From CAZUXY01 sp964624235 (lineage in GTDB: Bacteria; Spirochaetota; UBA4802; UBA5368), in assembly GCA_964624235.1 (NCBI GenBank), contig CAZUXY010000092.1:1-11044 (forward strand): a stretch of DNA of 11,044 nt, in the 5' to 3' direction. The position numbers and the translations under genes are program-made. The stretch's first letter is position 1; the number at the start of each line of letters is the position of its first letter. Of the stretch, positions 6,529 to 11,044 are shown in pieces. The notes beneath the pieces are model-generated. The model did not search any database, was not told the origin of the DNA, and was given only the letters and a program-made list of their open reading frames with translations.

Positions 6529-7977
6529 ATGCTCACTGATAAAAATATATATGAACTCTCCGGGTTGCTATCCCGGAAGGATGTCAGTTCCGTCGAAATC
6601 GCAAAGGAATATGCAGGCAGAATACGCAGTCTGAATGCCGGTATAAATGCCTATATAAGCTTTGACGAAGCGGCATTGCTCAGGGAAGCTGAAGAATCTG
6701 ACACAAGAAGACGAAACGGCGGCACCCGGTCACCTTTCGACGGTGTTCCGGTCGCCATAAAGGACAATATCTGCACCAGTGGAATTCTTACCACCTGCGC
6801 TTCGGGCATACTGCGCAATTTCATCCCTCCCTATGATGCACACGCATATAGAAAACTCAAGGAGCATGGATTCCTGACCATAGGCAAAACGAATCTTGAT
6901 GAATTCGCCATGGGGTCTACCACTGAATCTTCGTTTTACGGACCGACAAGAAATCCCTATGACCGGGAGAGAGTGCCGGGTGGGAGTTCAGGCGGGTCGG
7001 CTGCCGCTGTAGCCGCACGCATGGCCCCGGGAGCACTGGGCTCGGACACCGGGGGATCCATACGTCAGCCGGCGTCGTTTTGCGGAGTGGTCGGCATCAA
7101 ACCCACATACGGGAGAGTTTCGCGGTATGGTCTGGTCGCCTATGCTTCATCCCTGGACCAGATAGGGACCTTTGCCCGTACGGTGGATGACGCCGCGCTC
7201 CTTCTGGGTGTTATCGCGGGACACGATCGTGTGGATTCCACATCAGTGGAAAGGTCAGTGGATTTTATGCCTTCGGATCTAAGTATCGGGGTAAAAGGCA
7301 TGAGACTCGGTCTCCCTCAGGAATATTTCGAAGGCATTACTCCCGAGATCAGGGACAGGATTGCGGAAAAGGTAAAAAAGCTCGAGGATGCGGGTGCGCG
7401 TGTGGAGGAAATATCTCTCCAGTATGTGGAGTACGCGATCCCGGTGTATTACCTGATAGCGACCGCCGAAGCCTCATCGAATCTGGCACGCTACGACGGA
7501 GTGAAATACGGTTATCGTTCCCCCGGCTTAAAAACGCTCTCGGAACTGTACACAAAGACCAGGGACGAGGGATTCGGCAAAGAAGTTAAAAGAAGAATCA
7601 TACTCGGTACTTTTTCCCTGAGTTCAGGTTACTACGACGCGTATTACCTCAAGGCCCTGAAAGGAAGGACATTGATAATTGAGGATTTCAAGAAGGCCTT
7701 TTCGAAAGTCGACGCCATAATTACCCCGGTAACGACCACCACCGCGTTTAAACTGGGTGAAAAAATAAGTAATCCGCTTGAAATGTATATGTCTGATATC
7801 CTGACCATATCGGCCAACCTTGCCGCGATTCCGGGTATCTCGATTCCAATCGGTCTCGATAGCGCGGGTCTCCCCATTGGTATGCAGATCATGGGCAACC
7901 ATTTCAATGAAAAGACCATACTTTCAATTGCAAAGGTCGTGGAAGAAACCGGTGAAAAGATCTGTCCTGAATTATAG
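6529..7977 (+). CDS. gatA: Glutamyl-tRNA(Gln)/aspartyl-tRNA(Asn) amidotransferase subunit A
   Basis: GatA is the glutaminase subunit of GatCAB. It releases ammonia from glutamine, which GatB uses to convert misacylated Glu-tRNA(Gln) or Asp-tRNA(Asn) to the correct aminoacyl-tRNA. The 482-residue length is normal. The amidase-signature triad is intact: Lys78 (DGVPVAIKDN), cis-Ser153 (PGGSSGGS) and nucleophile Ser177 (GSDTGGSIRQP). IKPTYGRVSRYGL follows, typical of GatA rather than other amidases. Neither gatC nor gatB is present here, so the complex is encoded at more than one locus. The gene is divergent from the protease and leads a tightly packed + strand train; the next gene overlaps its end by 26 bases. 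I see no convincing promoter hexamers directly upstream. Confidence 0.95.
   Translation: MLTDKNIYELSGLLSRKDVSSVEIAKEYAGRIRSLNAGINAYISFDEAALLREAEESDTRRRNGGTRSPFDGVPVAIKDNICTSGILTTCASGILRNFIPPYDAHAYRKLKEHGFLTIGKTNLDEFAMGSTTESSFYGPTRNPYDRERVPGGSSGGSAAAVAARMAPGALGSDTGGSIRQPASFCGVVGIKPTYGRVSRYGLVAYASSLDQIGTFARTVDDAALLLGVIAGHDRVDSTSVERSVDFMPSDLSIGVKGMRLGLPQEYFEGITPEIRDRIAEKVKKLEDAGARVEEISLQYVEYAIPVYYLIATAEASSNLARYDGVKYGYRSPGLKTLSELYTKTRDEGFGKEVKRRIILGTFSLSSGYYDAYYLKALKGRTLIIEDFKKAFSKVDAIITPVTTTTAFKLGEKISNPLEMYMSDILTISANLAAIPGISIPIGLDSAGLPIGMQIMGNHFNEKTILSIAKVVEETGEKICPEL
7941..7945 (+). promoter_or_regulatory. Shine-Dalgarno-like site inside the 3' end of gatA
   Basis: GGAAG lies six bases before GTG 7952. 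It supports that codon as the start of the following lipoprotein gene instead of ATG 7979, which has no ribosome site and would give a signal peptide too short to function. Confidence 0.5.
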
Positions 7978-8476
7978 CATGGGGATTTGCGGTGTATGTC
8001 TGCTGCTCGCATGCTATTCCTATCATCCCGTACGTATGGTAAGAAAAATCCCCTCCTGCCCCGACCCTGAAAAAAGCCGTGTAAAAAACGTACTGTCACA
8101 CCCCCAGTGGTGGGAGGTCAGGGACGCAAACCCCTGCGATGGCGCGGTCAAGGGAAGCGAGAAATACGTACACCGTGTTTATATAAGAAAGTATTTTGTC
8201 GTTTTGCGTTCCAGCACTCCCACGGCGCGGATTAACAACAGGGCGGTGATGCTTGCGGAAAAAGGGAAATTCCAGGAAGCGCTGATTCTGTTGCACGATG
8301 CAGTGAAGGAAGACAGCCGCATGGGTGCCGCATACAACAACCTGGGCATAATTTATGAGATCTTCGGTGACGGTAAAAAGTCCTTTGAATACTATTCCCT
8401 GGCCTGCCTGCTGGAACCCGATAATGAATATTTCAGAAAAAACCTGCTGTTTCAGGGTAACGATGTTGTACGGTAA
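7952..8476 (+). CDS. Predicted lipoprotein with two TPR repeats
   Basis: I do not recognise this protein by name. From GTG 7952 it is 174 residues long. A basic N terminus (MKRSVLNYS), a short hydrophobic core and lipobox LLAC (Cys21) form a good lipoprotein signal peptide, so the mature protein should be membrane-anchored outside the cytoplasm. Residues 22-85 have no recognisable fold. Residues about 92-125 and 126-159 form two tetratricopeptide repeats: the first has a GKFQEAL core and the second the AAYNNLGIIYEIFGD pattern. TPR repeats usually bind partner proteins. The start overlaps gatA by 26 bases and the end overlaps the next gene by 14, implying coupled translation. Starting at ATG 7979 instead would remove the positive n-region and leave only 11 residues before the cysteine. 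Confidence 0.75.
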   Translation: MKRSVLNYSMGICGVCLLLACYSYHPVRMVRKIPSCPDPEKSRVKNVLSHPQWWEVRDANPCDGAVKGSEKYVHRVYIRKYFVVLRSSTPTARINNRAVMLAEKGKFQEALILLHDAVKEDSRMGAAYNNLGIIYEIFGDGKKSFEYYSLACLLEPDNEYFRKNLLFQGNDVVR

Positions 8477-8978
8477 GATCATCTCTTTACTGTTGATATT
8501 CCCTGTTTTTCTGAGTTCCACGGCCTGCAGCGTCGATAATCCGGTGGAAAAAAGTTATTTTACCGACCTTTCCAGAATAAAAGGCGGGGAAAAACCTGCT
8601 CCGCCGCAGATAATCTCGGTCGATTTTCTGCCTGCCGAACGCGAACTGCAGATCAACTTTTCAAGCGACGGATCAGACGGCCCGGGAGGGCCCGACGGCG
8701 CCTATGATCCCGATACGGGGACCAATGAAAACCTCGTGTACTATTTGTATTATACCGATGGAAGCGATCCCCCTCCTTTCTCTGATGAGCATCGTTACTA
8801 CAGCGAGATTTACTATCTCGGTTACGTCAGGGAAAGTGAATACTCCGGCGATCCGAAGCTGATCAATGAAATATATGTCAGTGAGTCTTTCGCCGGAACT
8901 CTTTATTTCTGGATGACATCGGGCGACGGGGGCAGGGAAAGCGACCGTTCGGACATCGCAGAGGTTGTTATCCCCTGA
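8463..8978 (+). CDS. Predicted lipoprotein with a fibronectin type III-like domain
   Basis: This is an uncharacterised 171-residue protein. The signal peptide (MLYGKIISLLLIFPVFLSS) ends in TAC (Cys22), consistent with lipidation. The region from about 48 to 171 looks like one fibronectin type III-like beta sandwich. PPQIISVDF opens it, LVYYLYYTDG is a middle strand, and the end (TLYFWMTSGDGG.ESDRSDIAEVVIP) matches the usual FN3 closing strands. A Gly/Asp/Pro-rich loop at 68-86 (SDGSDGPGGPDGA then YDPDTG) is low complexity and could bind calcium. AGGG (8454-8457) lies five bases before the start, which overlaps the TPR lipoprotein gene. The stop overlaps the next start (TGATG). The domain call is from pattern only; function is unknown. 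Confidence 0.75.
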   Translation: MLYGKIISLLLIFPVFLSSTACSVDNPVEKSYFTDLSRIKGGEKPAPPQIISVDFLPAERELQINFSSDGSDGPGGPDGAYDPDTGTNENLVYYLYYTDGSDPPPFSDEHRYYSEIYYLGYVRESEYSGDPKLINEIYVSESFAGTLYFWMTSGDGGRESDRSDIAEVVIP

Positions 8979-9694
8979 TGAATGGAACGCATAACATGTA
9001 CGTTAATCTACGCATCACTGCTGCTGCGATAATGTTATGCTGCATGGGAGCTACAATCTGTCACGCGCGCACCTGCGGACTGGGTGACGGATCGCCGGTG
9101 TATGGCCTGGAAAGAACGGAGTTATTACTGGCTGAAGCGGCGAAGGAAAACCTTGACGGTACCGAAGGGAAACGGTATACCGGTAACCGGATCGTTTCAA
9201 ATGTATACCCGCAGAAAACGGAGGAAATACCCCTCTATCAGGCCCTGGCGGTGGATTTTTTTGTTCCCGGCGGAGGTTCCCTGTATTATAATAATTACTA
9301 CTGGGGGGCCGCGTTCGGTGTTCTGAAATGTGCGGGCGCCTGGGTGGTGTATCATTATTACCGGAAATGGGAATACCGAAGGTCACTTTACCGGTCGGCG
9401 AAAAAGGCAAACGAAATGATAGATCCTTATCATGATCTGCAGTTTCGGGTTCCAGGCGAGGGGTATAAAACCGTCGATGAATTGAAAAGGGATTATGACC
9501 GGTCCGCCCAGAACATAACTTTCGCGGTAATCGCCAATGTGCTGGTATATGTGGTATCGCTCTATACGACGTATGTATTCGTTAAACGTCACAACGAAAA
9601 TTCCATACCCACCTTTGAAATCGGGGCCTGGAAGGAAGGGGCGGATGCGGAAACCGGATATGCCGTGAGATTGAGTATAACTCATAGAATGTAG
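8978..9694 (+). CDS. Uncharacterised membrane protein with signal peptide, DUF5683-like
   Basis: I do not recognise this 238-residue protein by name. The N terminus (to about residue 30) is a signal peptide ending ATICHA. The middle holds a hydrophobic LYQALAVDFFVPGGGSLYYNN stretch (about 86-106, split by a Pro-Gly-rich turn), a membrane helix at about 109-127, and another at about 180-202. The pattern VPGGGSLYYNNYYWGA resembles the PG.GQ.YN...KG motif of small membrane proteins such as the DUF5683 and TM2-like families. A basic, Tyr-rich stretch (125-145) separates the helices. ATG 8978 overlaps the previous stop (TGATG), which suggests translational coupling. ATG 8996, with a weak GGAA before it, gives a cleaner signal peptide and is an alternative. 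The gene ends three bases before moaA. Confidence 0.7.
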   Translation: MNGTHNMYVNLRITAAAIMLCCMGATICHARTCGLGDGSPVYGLERTELLLAEAAKENLDGTEGKRYTGNRIVSNVYPQKTEEIPLYQALAVDFFVPGGGSLYYNNYYWGAAFGVLKCAGAWVVYHYYRKWEYRRSLYRSAKKANEMIDPYHDLQFRVPGEGYKTVDELKRDYDRSAQNITFAVIANVLVYVVSLYTTYVFVKRHNENSIPTFEIGAWKEGADAETGYAVRLSITHRM

Positions 9695-9697
9695 ATC

Positions 9698-10690
9698 ATG
9701 CTGAAAGACGGGTTCGGAAGAAATTTCGATTACCTCAGGGTATCGGTCACCGACAAGTGCAACCTCAGGTGTGTATATTGTATTCCGCCTGAAGGGGTAG
9801 AGTTGCTTGATCACCATGAGGTATTGAGGAACGAGGAGTTTGTTCAGCTGATTGCTATTTTTGCCGACCTGGGAATACGCAAGGTCCGCTTTACGGGCGG
9901 CGAGCCCCTGGTACGAAAAGGAATAATGGAAATCCTGCACGCTACACGGGAAAAGCTTCCCGGACTCGAGATCTGCCTGACCACAAACGGCGTACTGCTC
10001 GCCGACCGGCTTGAAGAGCTGCATGATATCGGCGTGAGGAAACTTAATATCAGTCTGGACACCCTTTCGAGGGAACGCTACCGCGAGATTACCGGAAATG
10101 ATGCGCTGAACGCAACTCTGGCTTCTATCGACCGAGCACTCGATATCGGCGGTTTTGATGTAAAAATAAACGCGGTGTTATTTCAGGAAACGATCGATGA
10201 AATCGAACAAATGCTGGATTATTTTAGTGAACGCACATGCCAGATACGTTTCATTGAGAGAATGCCTTTCGGGGGAGGGTCGGTTTTCTATCCCGCCGGG
10301 TCACTATTAAGTGTTTTGAAAACGATGGGTAAGCTCGAGAGGGATTCCCGCATTGATACCAGGGTGGCTGAAATGTACACTCTCGCTTATAAAGAAAGGC
10401 GCCCCCTGAGCGTCGGGATCATTCCCACCATGACCCATAAATTCTGTGCACAGTGCAACAGATTGCGAATTACCTGTAACGGGCTGCTTAAGACCTGCCT
10501 GCATTCTACATCCGAGTATGATCTGAAGAAACTGTACCGCATTAATGTCGGCGCAGAAGTGATTAAGCGTGAAATCATGAAAGCGGTCATGGAAAAGCCC
10601 AGGGAGCACCACCTGGAATGCAATATTAATTCCTCCGAGGGGTGCGCCTCCTTGCTCAGTCGCAGGAGCATGTCGCGGATAGGGGGATAA
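9698..10690 (+). CDS. moaA: GTP 3',8-cyclase MoaA (molybdenum cofactor synthesis)
   Basis: MoaA is a radical SAM enzyme that turns GTP into 3',8-cyclo-7,8-dihydro-GTP, the first step of molybdopterin synthesis, with MoaC acting next. In the 330-residue product the SAM-binding cluster motif is CNLRCVYC (Cys21, 25, 28). TGGEP (66-70) is the SAM-contact motif. The C-terminal substrate-binding cluster is CxxC-x13-C (Cys250, 253, 267), and the protein ends in the essential Gly-Gly tail (SRIGG). All catalytic features are intact. It starts three bases after the membrane-protein gene, with no clear Shine-Dalgarno, so translation is probably coupled. No other moa, mog or molybdate transport gene is in the window. 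A terminator follows immediately. Confidence 0.96.
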   Translation: MLKDGFGRNFDYLRVSVTDKCNLRCVYCIPPEGVELLDHHEVLRNEEFVQLIAIFADLGIRKVRFTGGEPLVRKGIMEILHATREKLPGLEICLTTNGVLLADRLEELHDIGVRKLNISLDTLSRERYREITGNDALNATLASIDRALDIGGFDVKINAVLFQETIDEIEQMLDYFSERTCQIRFIERMPFGGGSVFYPAGSLLSVLKTMGKLERDSRIDTRVAEMYTLAYKERRPLSVGIIPTMTHKFCAQCNRLRITCNGLLKTCLHSTSEYDLKKLYRINVGAEVIKREIMKAVMEKPREHHLECNINSSEGCASLLSRRSMSRIGG

Positions 10691-10692
10691 TG

Positions 10693-10723
10693 AAAAAAGG
10701 AACCTCTGTCTGGTTCCTTTTTC
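10693..10723 (+). terminator. Bidirectional intrinsic terminator between moaA and tRNA-Asp
   Basis: GGAACC (10699-10704) pairs with GGTTCC (10712-10717) around a seven-base loop. Six A on the left and five T on the right can extend the stem. It follows the moaA stop by two bases. On the other strand it begins about seven bases past the tRNA 3' end, so it can end both convergent transcripts. Confidence 0.92.
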
Positions 10724-10729
10724 CGAATT

Positions 10730-10804
10730 CGGGGTGTACGAGACTTGAACTCGCGACCTCCTGCGTGACAGGCAGGCACTCTAACCAAACTGAGCTAACA
10801 CCCC
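10730..10804 (-). tRNA. tRNA-Asp (GUC)
   Basis: The minus strand folds into a complete cloverleaf of 75 bases. The seven-pair acceptor stem is GGGGTGT with ACACCCC. The D arm contains TAGCTCAGTTTGGTTAGAG. The anticodon stem is CCTGC/GCAGG with loop CTGTCAC, giving anticodon GTC (complement of 10767-10769). The T arm carries GTTCAAGTC. The discriminator base is G (10730), as expected for tRNA-Asp. CCA is not encoded and must be added by the CCA-adding enzyme. In the GatCAB pathway, aspartyl-tRNA synthetase that also charges tRNA-Asn would recognise a GUC/GUU anticodon, but nothing here shows which route this organism uses. Confidence 0.96.
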
Positions 10805-10844
10805 TTTGTTTAGCAGTGATACTTAATGCAAAAAGGGTGGTCTG

Positions 10845-10850
10845 TGTCAA
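10845..10850 (-). promoter_or_regulatory. Consensus -35 element of the tRNA-Asp promoter
   Basis: A perfect TTGACA on the minus strand lies about 40 bases upstream of the tRNA 5' end. The best -10 at proper spacing is only TTAAGT (10821-10826, 18-base spacer), so the pair is lopsided. Its position fits a short 5' leader before the mature tRNA. Confidence 0.5.
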
Positions 10851-10875
10851 CAAAAAAAGTTGGTTTTCATATAAT
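10847..10875 (+). promoter_or_regulatory. Sigma70-like promoter for the right-edge gene
   Basis: A perfect TATAAT (10870-10875) follows TCAACA (10847-10852, four of six matches) at 17 bases, with an A-tract in the spacer. Transcription should start near 10882, running to the right. The -35 overlaps the minus-strand TTGACA of the tRNA, so the two promoters are divergent and interlocked. Confidence 0.6.
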
Positions 10876-10902
10876 CAACAGGTGTGAGCCCCACCGGAAA
10901 AA

Positions 10903-10943
10903 GTACTGGATTAAAACCCTCCGATAACGGAGATTTAATGTAC
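10903..10943 (+). promoter_or_regulatory. Leader hairpin sequestering a Shine-Dalgarno and start codon
   Basis: Three nested helices stack: GTAC (10903-10906) with GTAC (10940-10943), ATTAAA (10910-10915) with TTTAAT (10934-10939), and CTCCG (10919-10923) with CGGAG (10928-10932). They are separated by small internal loops and capped by an ATAA tetraloop. The CGGAG arm is a good ribosome-binding site for ATG 10938, and the start codon lies in the next helices. A third GTAC at 10952-10955 could compete with the outer pair. It matches no riboswitch class I know. Confidence 0.55.
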
Positions 10944-11044
10944 GTATGGAAGTACCCAAATACAGAGTTTCACGGTTTTGTGTGGCGTGGTATTAAGTGG
11001 AGTTGTATTAAAAGGAGATTATCAGGGTTTTTACGCTCAGAATG
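10938..11044 (+). CDS. Truncated reading frame at the right edge, product unknown
   Basis: ATG 10938 follows GGAG (10929-10932) by five bases and stays open for 35 codons to the window end. The peptide begins MYVWKYPNTEFHGFVW and is rich in Trp and Arg, matching no family I recognise. There is doubt about the frame. ATG 10946, in another frame, gives MEVPKYRVSRF and soon stops. The remaining frame then reads TVLCGVVLSGVVLKGDYQ, which together would look like an exported protein's signal peptide split by a frameshift. The upstream promoter and leader make a gene here likely, but which frame is used cannot be settled from 107 bases. Confidence 0.35.
   Translation, partial: MYVWKYPNTEFHGFVWRGIKWSCIKRRLSGFLRSE

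Noticed and set aside
8096..8521. 141-codon open frame on the minus strand under the TPR lipoprotein
   Set aside because: It is antisense to a better supported gene with signal peptide and TPR repeats; no ribosome site or domain is visible.
9695..9697. Molybdenum-cofactor riboswitch before moaA
   Set aside because: Only three bases separate moaA from the previous gene, so there is no leader to hold one.
10642..10887. Open frames on both strands spanning the moaA end and the tRNA
   Set aside because: They run through the terminator and the tRNA; the minus-strand one reads VSSVWLECLPVTQEVASSS, a familiar translated-tRNA artefact.
1..11044. CRISPR arrays, insertion sequences, integrases or phage genes
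   Set aside because: I saw no regularly spaced repeats, transposase motifs or terminal inverted repeats on either strand.

Overview
The window looks like a chromosomal segment of a Gram-negative bacterium, most likely a spirochaete. The groES product shares long stretches with what I remember of leptospiral GroES (for example the EDGK..PL.VK.GD.VLYGKY segment). Three of the genes encode predicted lipoproteins, one with a relaxed lipobox. Base composition is moderate and uniform, and I see no insertion sequence, integrase, CRISPR array or phage gene. The assignment rests on remembered sequence resemblance and no search was run, so treat it as tentative.

Layout, left to right. (1) A groES-groEL chaperonin operon on the + strand (66-2007) ends in a strong, bidirectional intrinsic terminator. 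(2) A family 2 polyprenol-phosphate-type glycosyltransferase on the - strand (2082-3059) converges on it. (3) A divergent intergenic region with two palindromes leads into a + strand gene resembling one subunit of the 2-hydroxyacyl-CoA dehydratase/benzoyl-CoA reductase family (3229-4296). No partner subunit or activase is nearby. (4) A Prc/Tsp-type C-terminal processing protease, probably a lipoprotein, lies on the - strand (4306-6303) and converges with the previous gene at a 9-base gap. (5) A 225-base divergent region carries a sigma70-like promoter, a hairpin at the predicted 5' end of the protease transcript and a TGAACC/GGTTCA palindrome. (6) A compact + strand gene train follows: gatA, a TPR lipoprotein, a fibronectin-III-like lipoprotein, a small polytopic membrane protein, and moaA (6529-10690). 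Neighbouring genes overlap or are separated by only a few bases. (7) A bidirectional terminator serves moaA and a convergent tRNA-Asp(GUC). (8) At the right edge a + strand promoter faces away from the tRNA. It leads into a leader hairpin that covers a Shine-Dalgarno sequence and start codon, then a truncated reading frame.

How the genes relate. The chaperonin, GatA (glutaminyl/asparaginyl-tRNA amidation), tRNA-Asp and MoaA (molybdopterin synthesis) are housekeeping functions. Around them lies envelope biology: a lipid-linked-sugar glycosyltransferase, a periplasmic tail-specific protease, two lipoproteins and a membrane protein. The three uncharacterised genes between gatA and moaA are the best candidate for an undescribed unit, probably a small envelope assembly. 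The most interesting regulatory signal is the Shine-Dalgarno-sequestering hairpin at 10903-10943.
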